From contig JAAVFL010000002.1 in NCBI GenBank assembly GCA_014800795.1, forward strand, positions 1 through 64,000: a stretch of 64,000 bases of DNA, given 5' to 3'. This document shows, in pieces, positions 53,403 to 62,047 of this stretch. This DNA is from Bacteroidales bacterium (GTDB lineage: Bacteria; Bacteroidota; Bacteroidia; Bacteroidales; Muribaculaceae). Under the pieces are notes generated by a model, which was not told the origin of the DNA, ran no database searches, and worked only from the letters and a program-made list of their open reading frames with translations. The position numbers were made by a program, and so were the translations under genes. Position 1 is the stretch's first letter; every line of letters begins with the position of its first letter.

Positions 53403-53993
53403 ATGAAAATCATAGCAGTAGAACGCCGTTCCGACGAACAGACATCCCGCCTGCATGAGGCGGTGGCTACCGATGCTCAGCCCGCCCCTGATTGTCTACA
53501 GTCATCCTTGCTCGCAGATTCGGCTGTAGTAAGAACTGGAACCCCGTTGTTTCTGCCTGATTTCGCATCCACATGGATGCTTGAGATAGTTCCGGCCGTG
53601 GTTATCGACCGTCTCGGGAAATGGATTGAACCTCGCTTCTCGTCACGTTATTATAGCGAGGCGCTCCTTGCCGCGAGATTGCTTCCGCCCGAAGGTTGCC
53701 CTGAGGGCGGGTTCGCCATGAGTTTCGATGGTGCTTTTGCTCCCGGGCCGCATCTCCCTTTTCCGGAGAGCGGTGATTTCGCAATATGTGTGGATGGTAA
53801 AGATGAATTCTCCTTGTCGTCAGATGTGCTGTGCATAGATGACACGGTGGCTCTTGTAAGCCGTTTCATGATGCTGAAGACAGGAGACATCATAATTCCA
53901 TGCCGCACCCCGCTGCGTATGTCCGTAGCGCCCGGAATGCGGATACACGCCACTCTTAACGGAGCGGATGCACTTGACTTAAAGATCCGGTAG
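53403..53993 (+). CDS. Degenerate fumarylacetoacetate-hydrolase-fold protein
   Basis: The 196-residue protein resembles the FAA hydrolase C-terminal fold: VVIDRLGKWIEPRFSSRYYS and, near the end, LVSRFMMLKTGDIIIPCRTPLRMSVAPGMRI (aligned with the family's SRFM-LKPGD-I-TGTP-GVG). The usual metal-ligand Glu cluster (E-x-E...) is not visible, so activity is doubtful. It has no signal peptide. It lies between rex and the second PorU-like gene with short gaps and so is probably co-transcribed. Its role there is unknown. Confidence 0.6.
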   Translation: MKIIAVERRSDEQTSRLHEAVATDAQPAPDCLQSSLLADSAVVRTGTPLFLPDFASTWMLEIVPAVVIDRLGKWIEPRFSSRYYSEALLAARLLPPEGCPEGGFAMSFDGAFAPGPHLPFPESGDFAICVDGKDEFSLSSDVLCIDDTVALVSRFMMLKTGDIIIPCRTPLRMSVAPGMRIHATLNGADALDLKIR

Positions 53994-54011
53994 GATCCCA
54001 CTCTTAGCTTT

Positions 54012-57000
54012 ATGATTTTATGTTCTAAAATAAAGTCAGTTGACAAACGGAGATGGCTGCAAAGATTCCTTACAGTAGTTCTTGTATCGCTGGCTGCCAT
54101 TGTTTCGGCTCCTGATTCCGCGGGAGCCGGTAATCCGGTGTACGCATCGTCGTCGCGCCTGAGTCGCGGACGTTGGATAAAGATAAAACTTCGTGAGACC
54201 GGTATGCACCAGATTACGGCTGAGGAGTTGCGTGATATGGGATTTCCCGATCCTGAACGCGTGGCTGTTTTCGGTTTCGGTGCAGTGGAGCTATCCGATT
54301 ACTCCATTACCGCAGATACGCCCGACGATCTTCCGGCAGTACCCTCGGTTTATGAGAACGGGAAACTGATATTTTACGGAATGGGCGATACACGCTGCTC
54401 GTTGTCAGCGACAGACGATGGTGTTATGACAGCATCGGTGATGCGCAATCATTATGCCGATTACGGAGCGTATTTCCTCACGGACAGTGCCCTTCCTGTG
54501 GCTCCGGTCGAGATCGACGCTCCTTCGGCAGATGAGGCTGAGGCAGCAGTCGGGCGGGCTTACGGCATCGTACACATTGAAGAGGAGAGTGCCAACACTA
54601 TAAATTTAGGTCCGTTCTTTTTCGGGGAAAGTTTTTTAACCACCCCTATCCAGACCTATCATTTCCGAATGCCGGGCATGATCAGTCAGGAGCCTGTAGG
54701 CTTGCTGATGGAGAGCGGTTTTCAGATACCGTCGGGAAATAAGCTGAAGATTGAATCTCCTTCGGGCGCCATACGTAGTATGAATATCTACGGATCGGAT
54801 ATTGCGGCATACAAATATGTGGGTCACTCAACCGTATGGACCGACATGCCCGCGGCCACAGCTTCGGGCGATTATACAGTCACGTTTGATGCATCGGAGA
54901 TACAGGATATGACATTCGGCGCGATTGATTTTATTACGGCGGCCTATATTCGCTCAACCGATTACGACGCGACCGAGGGTGGCGGTCAGCTGTATTTCTT
55001 CGATAGGCTCGTAAGAGGTGACAATGTGGCATTCCGCACGCAGACTGAGGGGTTGCGCATATGGGATGTCAGTTCTCCGGACAGGATACGGGCACTCGCG
55101 GCCGAACAGATATTGAATACCGACGGAACCCTCAGCATGCTTGTGACTACCTCTGCCGATTACTCTCTTGAACTGGGTAAAGGTGCCTGCTTTGTGGCTT
55201 TCGATCCCGCTGAGGAATTATTTCCTGTGGAGGTTGCCGGAGAGGTGGCCAACAGTAATCTTCACTCGCTTGCATCTCCGGCAATGGTGATAATCTCGGC
55301 CCGCAGTTTCATGAGTGAGGCGGAGCGGCTCGCCGAGGCTCACCGCCGTATCGACGGGCTTGATGTGGCGGTGGTCTGTCAGGATGATGTGTACAACGAG
55401 TTCTCGTCGGGAACCCCCCATATAAGCGGTCTGCGCCGGTTCGTGAAGATGTTTTACGACCGTGACCCCTCGGTGTTCCGCTCGGTGCTTCTGTTCGGCG
55501 CCGCTTCTATCGACAACCGCGACAAGGCCAACGGAGAGAGGCAGAGTTTCCGCGATACCACTATTCCAATCATCCTGCAGGAAAATAAGGCGCTGAGCGG
55601 CCACTGTTCCCGCAGTTTCGCGAGCGACTCTTATGTAGGTGTAGTCTCCACACAGCAGAGAGGGGAGCAGTTCAACCTGTATACGGCCCGTATGGATGTG
55701 AATGTGGCGCGGATACCGTCTGCGAATTTAGGTGATGCCTCTACTGTTGTGGACAAGACAATACGGTATATGGAGAATCCGCCCAATCACGTAGCTTCGA
55801 ACGCCGCTATGTTGTGGTGCGACAAGGGTGACGCGCTTGAGCATATGAAGGATATGGAGGAGATAAACCTGATTATCGGCAAGCATGCGCCATCTACGGT
55901 TGTTTTCAAGGGTTATAATGCTTTTTATCCGCAGAATAACGGAAAAGCCGATCAGCTCCACAGCTATTATACAAACAATTTTGCCCGGGGTGTCGCATAC
56001 TGGGCGTACAGCGGTCATTCCACCCCGCTTGCCTTCGGTGGCGAGCCGATATGGAATATAAATCTGGCGCAAACTACCGAATATGAGGTGGCGCCGTTTG
56101 CGATGTTTGCCACCTGCCGTGCGTTATATTACGATCATCCCGGAGGCAGTATAGGCGAGGCGGCTCTCTATCAGCCCCGCGGAGGAGCGATTACTGTGAT
56201 CGGGGCGCTGAGAGAGGTTTACAAAGATAAGAATCTGTTGCTTCACAAGAGTATCGCGACTGAATTTTTTGCAGCGGCCGAGGGTACTACGGCCGGCGAT
56301 GTGTTCAGGCTTGCGCGCCAAAGTTCGGTCAGCACCCCTGAGTCACAGTCCGACGACCTTATTATCAACACATTGTCCTATAATATGATAGGCGATCCGG
56401 AAGTGAAGATTCACCGTCCGCAGATGCAGGTTATCCTTACCTCTGTCGATGGCAAGGCGTTTGATGCCGGGAAAGAGCAGGAGATTCATGCCGCGGAGCG
56501 TGTGGAGTTTGAGGGATATGTGGCTGATATCGCCGGAAATCCGGTGTCAGATTTCGACGGGTCAGTGACATTTACCCTTTTCGACGGCACGAGGGTTGCG
56601 CAGGTGGTCAATGTAGGTACTGGTAACAGTGAGGCGAAGTGGAAGGGATACGAAATGAAAATGAACGACGAGATCATTTTCGAGAAAGTGGTGGATGTGG
56701 CCGACGGCAGGTTCGCTTTCACAGCCGCTTTACCGTCGCCATTGCGTCCCGGTTCGGCAAACCGTATGGTGTTTGCCGCAGCCACCTCCGATGGCATCCA
56801 TCAGGCCACAGGATACGCTGAGAATATCACCGTGATACCCTCCGAGACGGGATATGATATCACCGATGCCGACGTTCCCGAGATTACAGAAATGTATGTG
56901 GGGTCTGCGGCGTTTGAAGATGGTGATATTTTAGGAGGCACAATGGATTTCCATGCCTCTGTAGGACCGAACGATCCCGGAGTGGTTGGCAGTAGCGCCG

Positions 57001-57503
57001 TTCCCGGTCAGGGTGTGAGACTTGTGCTTGACGGCTCGCGTTCTTTCACTGAGGCATCAATGGTATTCGTGCCTGACGCGCATGGCGGCGGTACGATCGA
57101 CCTCCCGCTTACCGATATCGAGGACGGGCCTCATTCCCTTACGCTGCGTGTAAGGAACTATGCGGGTCAGACAGCCGAGCGCACAATTCATTTCACTACA
57201 GTCAATGTAGGTTCAGATGCTGCGATCGCTCTCGAGGTGGAGGAGTATCCTGCCGTGACCCATGCTACGGTGAACCTTTCAACTCCCTATGCCGATCCGG
57301 TGTCAGGCCGCGTTATCATAAGCGATGGCAAGGGGACGACGGTTTTCACCCGTGAGAATGTTTCGTTTCCTTTCGAGTGGGATTTATGCGGCAACGACGG
57401 TAAGCCGGTAACCGACGGCCTCTATACCATAAAGGTTTACTTCTCCTCCGGTCTCCGCTATGGCTCTGCCGGCCCGGTCAATTTCGTAATATACAAGAAC
57501 TGA
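54012..57503 (+). CDS. PorU-like C25 peptidase (type IX secretion sortase family), copy 2
   Basis: The 1163-residue protein has a signal peptide (about 15-38, LTVVLVSLAAIVSAPDSAGA). Layout matches copy 1: RGRWIKIKLRETGMHQI, VYNEFSSGTPHI, catalytic His669 in YSGHSTPLAF and Cys702 in FATCRALYYD, the same residue numbers and spacing as copy 1. The C-terminal Ig domain ends without the FlgD-like KLAV tail. The sequences around the active site differ clearly (ATCRALYYDHP against ATCDFMRWDST), so the two may prefer different substrates. It sits 18 bases after the FAH-like gene and 18 before the propeller lipoprotein. Confidence 0.83.
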   Translation: MILCSKIKSVDKRRWLQRFLTVVLVSLAAIVSAPDSAGAGNPVYASSSRLSRGRWIKIKLRETGMHQITAEELRDMGFPDPERVAVFGFGAVELSDYSITADTPDDLPAVPSVYENGKLIFYGMGDTRCSLSATDDGVMTASVMRNHYADYGAYFLTDSALPVAPVEIDAPSADEAEAAVGRAYGIVHIEEESANTINLGPFFFGESFLTTPIQTYHFRMPGMISQEPVGLLMESGFQIPSGNKLKIESPSGAIRSMNIYGSDIAAYKYVGHSTVWTDMPAATASGDYTVTFDASEIQDMTFGAIDFITAAYIRSTDYDATEGGGQLYFFDRLVRGDNVAFRTQTEGLRIWDVSSPDRIRALAAEQILNTDGTLSMLVTTSADYSLELGKGACFVAFDPAEELFPVEVAGEVANSNLHSLASPAMVIISARSFMSEAERLAEAHRRIDGLDVAVVCQDDVYNEFSSGTPHISGLRRFVKMFYDRDPSVFRSVLLFGAASIDNRDKANGERQSFRDTTIPIILQENKALSGHCSRSFASDSYVGVVSTQQRGEQFNLYTARMDVNVARIPSANLGDASTVVDKTIRYMENPPNHVASNAAMLWCDKGDALEHMKDMEEINLIIGKHAPSTVVFKGYNAFYPQNNGKADQLHSYYTNNFARGVAYWAYSGHSTPLAFGGEPIWNINLAQTTEYEVAPFAMFATCRALYYDHPGGSIGEAALYQPRGGAITVIGALREVYKDKNLLLHKSIATEFFAAAEGTTAGDVFRLARQSSVSTPESQSDDLIINTLSYNMIGDPEVKIHRPQMQVILTSVDGKAFDAGKEQEIHAAERVEFEGYVADIAGNPVSDFDGSVTFTLFDGTRVAQVVNVGTGNSEAKWKGYEMKMNDEIIFEKVVDVADGRFAFTAALPSPLRPGSANRMVFAAATSDGIHQATGYAENITVIPSETGYDITDADVPEITEMYVGSAAFEDGDILGGTMDFHASVGPNDPGVVGSSAVPGQGVRLVLDGSRSFTEASMVFVPDAHGGGTIDLPLTDIEDGPHSLTLRVRNYAGQTAERTIHFTTVNVGSDAAIALEVEEYPAVTHATVNLSTPYADPVSGRVIISDGKGTTVFTRENVSFPFEWDLCGNDGKPVTDGLYTIKVYFSSGLRYGSAGPVNFVIYKN

Positions 57504-57521
57504 TATTGAACCAATCCTGAA

Positions 57522-59594
57522 ATGATTGCAAGGTTTTACAAAATTATATGCGCTGTTTGCCTTCTGGCGGCAATGGTGTCGTGTTACACTTTCACTCTGA
57601 TAGAGCAGCCTCATGAGGCTTTTGTAAACTCCTCATTCAAGGTAAAACTGGAAGTGAAGAGGGATGGTTCCACAGACCAGGGGTTCGTTATGAACGTTCA
57701 TGGCCTTTTTGGTGTATGTGTGCCCGAGGGGTGGCAGGCGCAAGGCGATATTGTGATGACGCAGGTCGCGAAAGAGACAACCGATCTGGGCGATCCGGAT
57801 TATAACAGCACCATTACCCGCAGCATGATGGCATGCGACGCATATACAGCGCTGCTCAACAGGGATTATCCTAAGGTGGGCTACACCTGGCTCGGTTTTG
57901 CCACGGACGCGCCGTTCAAGAGCATGTTTAACGCCCAGAATCCCGACACGGAAGTTGAAAGCATCTCTGTGGAGTTCTCGATCCGTACCAACGACCTGAC
58001 TGGAGTTTTCTACCTCGACTATATTGCCGGACAGGTAGAACCGGATAAGTTTGACCAACTGGGAGAGATTCAGGATGATTGGAATACTAAAACCGCTACA
58101 TTCAAGGCCGATCATATCGGGAATGTTGCTAATGCAGATACCCGGATAGTTGTGACCAATCGCGACGGCAGCATTGATGAAGGGTCCCCTTCCGACCCCA
58201 TCCTTGAAGAGTCGTGGCAGCTTGAGCTGATCGAAGGCGATGTACGTCCCGGAACTGCATACGCATACAAGGATAAGAAGTACGACGAACTGTTCACCCG
58301 TACCTCCGGTTGGAACGGCGGCGACGGTGTGCTGACCGTAGGGTTGCCTAACGGCGATGTGTTCTGGACATTCAACGACAGTTTCTACGGAACAGTATCT
58401 CCGAGAACACGTTCGCGTGGCAATTGCAGTTTTCCGCGCAACAGTATCATGGTGCAGAAAGCTCACGACGGCATCCCCGGCGAGGAACCGAAAGATTTCG
58501 TATGGCTTGCAGACTATGTGAACTGGACCGATCAGAGTAAATCGACCTACATGAATGCCCGGACCCACTTGCGTCATCCGTTGGGAGAGAAGACCGATGC
58601 CGAGATCGCTGCGGGAGAGATTGATCAGGGTAAGGTTTACTGGTCGGGCGACGGCAGAATATACGATGGCAAGCTTCAGATGATATGGATTGCCGTGGAG
58701 TCTGCGGAATTGCGGAATCTCGGCACGAGCCTTGCGACGTATAGTCTTGATGGTAGCGAACCGAAGGATTATTATACATCTTCTATTCCCGACTATCTTC
58801 CTCATGAGGGCGATTATCTTTATCGCGAGAGCGAAGAGCATCAGATAAACGATAATGCAGTATCATACGGTTCAACCCTTTGGGAAGATGAGGACGGACA
58901 TACGTATCTTTATGCTACGAAAGGATATGTTCCTGTCGTGGCGCGCACCGGAACCGAAGATTTATACAGCGACTGGGAATACTACGTGAAAGATGCCGAA
59001 GGAGATGGCTGGAGCTGGCAGGATGAGTATCCTACAGATGAGGAGATGGACCGCTCCTCTATCATGGCCAACGGTTATCAGCTGAGCATGCCATGGGTGT
59101 TCAAGGATGGAGACTACTATTACATGACGGCCCAAGCTCCATTTTTCAGCCGTGAAGTGTATATTTACCGCAGTGAAAGCCCCGTAGGGCCCTTCGATGA
59201 GAAGCATCTTGTTCTTATGTTGCCCGACCATATCGACAAAAAGGGTGATCAGAAATATCATTGGCTGTACATGGTGAATCTCCATCCGGCTCTGTCACGC
59301 CAGGGTGAACTGGTGTTTACAACAAACACTGATCCCGATGATTTCTGGGACAACTTCAATGCAGTCGGCTCTGCCGACTATTACCGTCCCTATTTCTATC
59401 GAGTGTACCACTGGAAGACACTCTATGGTATAGACGACAGAACCTCCTCCTCCGCGACGGAGAGTATAAGCATTGATTCTTTTGCAGAATCTGAAATCAA
59501 TGACCCTGCCTATTATAATCTGCAGGGAATCAAAGTAACCAATCCTGCGGGCGGAATCTTTATTCACAAGGGTAAGAAGATTCTGATTAAGTAA
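57522..59594 (+). CDS. Lipoprotein with beta-propeller domain and C-terminal sorting-like tail
   Basis: The 690-residue protein starts with a lipobox-like segment (LLAAMVSC, Cys21). A beta-sandwich domain follows (about 25-215). The region 230-650 contains Trp/Asp-rich repeats (GDVFWTFNDSFYG, VWLADYVNW, LYATKGYVPVVAR, YYMTAQAPFFSREVYIYRSESPVGPF) like a five-bladed GH43/DUF5005-type propeller. The end (YYNLQGIKVTNPAGGIFIHKGKKILIK) resembles type A sorting domains. A glycan-binding or hydrolysing role is possible, but no catalytic triad was assigned. Having both a lipid anchor and a sorting tail is unusual. It sits 18 bases after PorU-like copy 2, which may process it (inference). Confidence 0.68.
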   Translation: MIARFYKIICAVCLLAAMVSCYTFTLIEQPHEAFVNSSFKVKLEVKRDGSTDQGFVMNVHGLFGVCVPEGWQAQGDIVMTQVAKETTDLGDPDYNSTITRSMMACDAYTALLNRDYPKVGYTWLGFATDAPFKSMFNAQNPDTEVESISVEFSIRTNDLTGVFYLDYIAGQVEPDKFDQLGEIQDDWNTKTATFKADHIGNVANADTRIVVTNRDGSIDEGSPSDPILEESWQLELIEGDVRPGTAYAYKDKKYDELFTRTSGWNGGDGVLTVGLPNGDVFWTFNDSFYGTVSPRTRSRGNCSFPRNSIMVQKAHDGIPGEEPKDFVWLADYVNWTDQSKSTYMNARTHLRHPLGEKTDAEIAAGEIDQGKVYWSGDGRIYDGKLQMIWIAVESAELRNLGTSLATYSLDGSEPKDYYTSSIPDYLPHEGDYLYRESEEHQINDNAVSYGSTLWEDEDGHTYLYATKGYVPVVARTGTEDLYSDWEYYVKDAEGDGWSWQDEYPTDEEMDRSSIMANGYQLSMPWVFKDGDYYYMTAQAPFFSREVYIYRSESPVGPFDEKHLVLMLPDHIDKKGDQKYHWLYMVNLHPALSRQGELVFTTNTDPDDFWDNFNAVGSADYYRPYFYRVYHWKTLYGIDDRTSSSATESISIDSFAESEINDPAYYNLQGIKVTNPAGGIFIHKGKKILIK

Positions 59595-59723
59595 GAACAG
59601 ATCAGGACATACTCACGGACACATATCAATGTATACTGGTTCTCAATGGATCAGCGATTTCAAACAAAGTGATATGTGGGGAGGATCTGCATATAGAAAT
59701 AATGATCAGTGTACAATTTTCAG

Positions 59724-60563
59724 ATGGTAAAGAAATTAAATATAATAGTTGCGGTCTGCCTATTAATTTTATCAGGCTGTACAGCAAAGAAAAATCCAGT
59801 GGTTCATACAGCTGAATGTGAAAAATGGGTGGTGGATGCCTACCGTGAATGGATGAAGCATGACTACCGCGACACATTACTGCCGGCACAACTGTTCACT
59901 CCAGAGATGTGGAAGAAACTCGGCCGATTGACTGCAGTTACTGATGCCGATGCGATGCTTCGTGCGCAAGATTACTCTGATTATGGGGTTGAGAGCGTGT
60001 CGTGCCGCCATTTGGGGGGCGACTGGTATCAGGTAAGCTACGCATGGGAAGAGGGTGGTGTGCCAACCGTGATTCCTGTAAGGGTGAAAAAAATCGGAGA
60101 CGGGTACCGCTTCACGGATGTGACCCCGTACTGGGGTGAGTGGAGCGGCGACAGCCTGTTTGATATCAAGCCTTGCGGAAAGGTGACGCAGAAGGATGCG
60201 CTCGAATTCGTGCGTTCGTTCTACTGCAACTATGCCTACCTGTATGCGATGATGGTGCCTGACCTTGAGCAGAAATTACAGGAAATGCGCCAGAAATATT
60301 GCACAGAGACAATGTTACGCACCATAGCCCATACCATTGAGGAGATGCAGGGCGACATCGGAGGTGACTGTTACGACCCGGTGATTATGTCGTGCGATTT
60401 CGACATCTACTGGTTCGACAGTCTGAATGTTAATGAACTCGGCGAAGATAGTTTTGCAGTGAGCTATCGCTGCTCGAAAGACTCCGAGCAACGTTTCAAG
60501 GTCACGGTGGTGCGTCAGAGCGACAGATGGATGATCAATGAGGTTCAAAGCATAAATGAGTAG
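59724..60563 (+). CDS. Lipoprotein with two DUF3828-like domains
   Basis: The 279-residue protein starts MVKKLNIIVAVCLLILSGC with a clear lipobox (Cys19). Two similar alpha/beta domains follow, about 30-140 and 155-275. Each has a helix resembling WVVDAYREWMKHDY / FVRSFYCNYAYLYAMM, followed by a D-F-D-I/YWFDS or YSDYGVES segment and strands ending in KVTVVRQSDRWMINEV. Such periplasmic lipoproteins are common in Bacteroidales and uncharacterised. The ATG at 59724 is preferred over 59709, since the five extra residues disturb the signal peptide. Confidence 0.68.
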   Translation: MVKKLNIIVAVCLLILSGCTAKKNPVVHTAECEKWVVDAYREWMKHDYRDTLLPAQLFTPEMWKKLGRLTAVTDADAMLRAQDYSDYGVESVSCRHLGGDWYQVSYAWEEGGVPTVIPVRVKKIGDGYRFTDVTPYWGEWSGDSLFDIKPCGKVTQKDALEFVRSFYCNYAYLYAMMVPDLEQKLQEMRQKYCTETMLRTIAHTIEEMQGDIGGDCYDPVIMSCDFDIYWFDSLNVNELGEDSFAVSYRCSKDSEQRFKVTVVRQSDRWMINEVQSINE

Positions 60564-60660
60564 CGAAACGCACAATTCTTTTCAATCTAATTGACTACAG
60601 TATATCGGATAGAGAGAAGATGCCAACATCTACAGCTCTCCTAATTAAGGATGTGTATGG

Positions 60661-60708
60661 CACATAAGATCAGGCAGATAACTTCAGTTGTCTGCCTGAT
60701 CTTATGTG
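60661..60708. terminator. 18-bp perfect hairpin next to a tRNA remnant
   Basis: The bases at 60661-60678 (CACATAAGATCAGGCAGA) pair perfectly with 60691-60708 across a 12-base loop. It abuts the CCA end of the decayed tRNA, in the place where a tRNA terminator would lie. It may also end the upstream lipoprotein transcript. Confidence 0.65.
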
Positions 60709-60765
60709 GAGCGGTTAACGAGGCTCGAACTTGCGACCCTCAGCTTGGGAAGATGATGCTCTACT
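60707..60765 (-). pseudogene. Decayed 3' fragment of a tRNA-Gly(CCC)
   Basis: Read on the minus strand, the segment contains GTAGAGC (end of a D arm), an anticodon loop TTCCCAA (anticodon CCC), the T loop TTCGAGC and an encoded TCCA 3' end. The 5' acceptor strand and most of the D arm are absent, where unrelated CTTTACTTC-like repeats occur. Two stem pairs are broken (a T-C mismatch in the anticodon stem and an A-C mismatch in the T stem). It is a non-functional fragment, such as is left by integration of a mobile element at a tRNA gene. Confidence 0.75.
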
Positions 60766-60790
60766 CCTTTACTTCTTTACTTCTATTACT

Positions 60791-62047
60791 CTATTCTTGC
60801 TCCTGCTCTACTGCTCTCTTGCCCTTCTCCTCTATCTCCCCAACCATCCTCATTACGTTGGCGGGGGAGCGGTGTGCGGCGAGTTCGGTGCGCATATAGT
60901 CCATGTAGGGGGCTACGTGGCTGAAGAAGCGGCGGTAGCCTGAGCAGAGGTAGTTGAGGCCGGGCTCGCCGTCGGCGGTGAGGGCAAAGCGGTTTTTGGG
61001 ACATTCGCCGTGGCAGGCGAAGAGCCACCGGCACTCGCGGCACTGACGGGGGAGTGTCGCGCTCTTGGCGGCGCCGAATTTCAGCTGGCGCTCGCTGCCC
61101 ATCATTTCTATTACGGTGTCGGAGTGGATGTTGCCGAGGCGATATTGCGGAAACACGAAGTGGTCGCATGAATATACGTCGCCGTTATGTTCCATCACGG
61201 CGGCATGTCCGCAGTTGGTGTCGAGCGTGCATACTCCGGGGCTCACCCCTACCCAGTTGGCGAGGGTGGAATCGAAAATCTGTACGAACGTTTGCCCCAC
61301 ATCTTTGCGCACCCATTCATCGAATATGGCGCAGAGGAAACTGCCCCATTGCTCCGGGGCTACCGACATCGGTGTGACCTCCCCTCCGGCATCGAGCGGT
61401 GAGGCAAGATGGCCGTCAGGTTTCAGCCTTTCCACTATGGGTGTGAACTGTATGTAGCGGCAACCTATGTTTTTGAAAAAGTTGTAGAACTCCAGCGGAT
61501 GGTCGGCGTTGTAGTCGTTGACTACAGCCATGGCGTTCCATTCCACGCCGTATTGCCTGAGAAGCTGTATCCCTTTCATCACTGAAGCAGACGTGGGTTT
61601 CCCGGCTGCGGTGCGTCGGTATTCGTCGTGAAACTCAGCCGGGCCGTCGATTGATATGCCTACAAGCCACCCGTTGTCGTGGAGAAAGCGACACCATTCG
61701 GGGGTGAGGAGCGTTCCGTTGGTCTGGAGGCAGTTGGCTATGGCGCGTCCGCCGGCGTAGCGTTTCTGGAGCTCCATGGCGCGACGGAAGAAGTCGAGCG
61801 AACGCAGCGTGGGTTCGCCGCCGTGCCATACGAATTCGACCGATGGGGTTGTCTGCGCCTCGATGTAGGTGCGTATATAGCGTTCGAGGGTGGCATCGGA
61901 CATGTAGGGGCGCTCGCGTCGCGAGTAGAGATCCTTCTTCTCGAGATAGTAGCAGTACTCGCAGGCGAGGTTACAAACAGCTCCAGCCGGCTTTGCCATA
62001 AGGTAAAGCGGGCTGGAGAAGGGTGAGTTAGTGTCGGGTGCGTTCAT
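60791..62047 (-). CDS. Anaerobic sulfatase-maturating enzyme (radical SAM)
   Basis: The 418-residue protein has the radical-SAM motif Cys25-x3-Cys29-x2-Cys32 (CNLACEYCYY), SVEFVWHGGEPTL and NGTLLTP. The C-terminal SPASM-type cluster region contains CTLDTNCGHAAV, CDHFVFPQ and the CRECRWLFACHGECPKNR cysteines for two more 4Fe-4S clusters. It converts a Ser or Cys of sulfatases into formylglycine. No sulfatase gene occurs in the window. Its ATG overlaps the stop of the upstream secreted-protein gene by 4 bases (ATGA). The C-terminal tail EEKGKRAVEQEQE is extra to the family core. Confidence 0.92.
   Translation of the reverse strand: MNAPDTNSPFSSPLYLMAKPAGAVCNLACEYCYYLEKKDLYSRRERPYMSDATLERYIRTYIEAQTTPSVEFVWHGGEPTLRSLDFFRRAMELQKRYAGGRAIANCLQTNGTLLTPEWCRFLHDNGWLVGISIDGPAEFHDEYRRTAAGKPTSASVMKGIQLLRQYGVEWNAMAVVNDYNADHPLEFYNFFKNIGCRYIQFTPIVERLKPDGHLASPLDAGGEVTPMSVAPEQWGSFLCAIFDEWVRKDVGQTFVQIFDSTLANWVGVSPGVCTLDTNCGHAAVMEHNGDVYSCDHFVFPQYRLGNIHSDTVIEMMGSERQLKFGAAKSATLPRQCRECRWLFACHGECPKNRFALTADGEPGLNYLCSGYRRFFSHVAPYMDYMRTELAAHRSPANVMRMVGEIEEKGKRAVEQEQE

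Noticed and set aside
60707..60765. A functional tRNA-Gly
   Set aside because: The 5' acceptor strand and most of the D arm are missing and two stem pairs are broken, so it cannot fold into a working tRNA.
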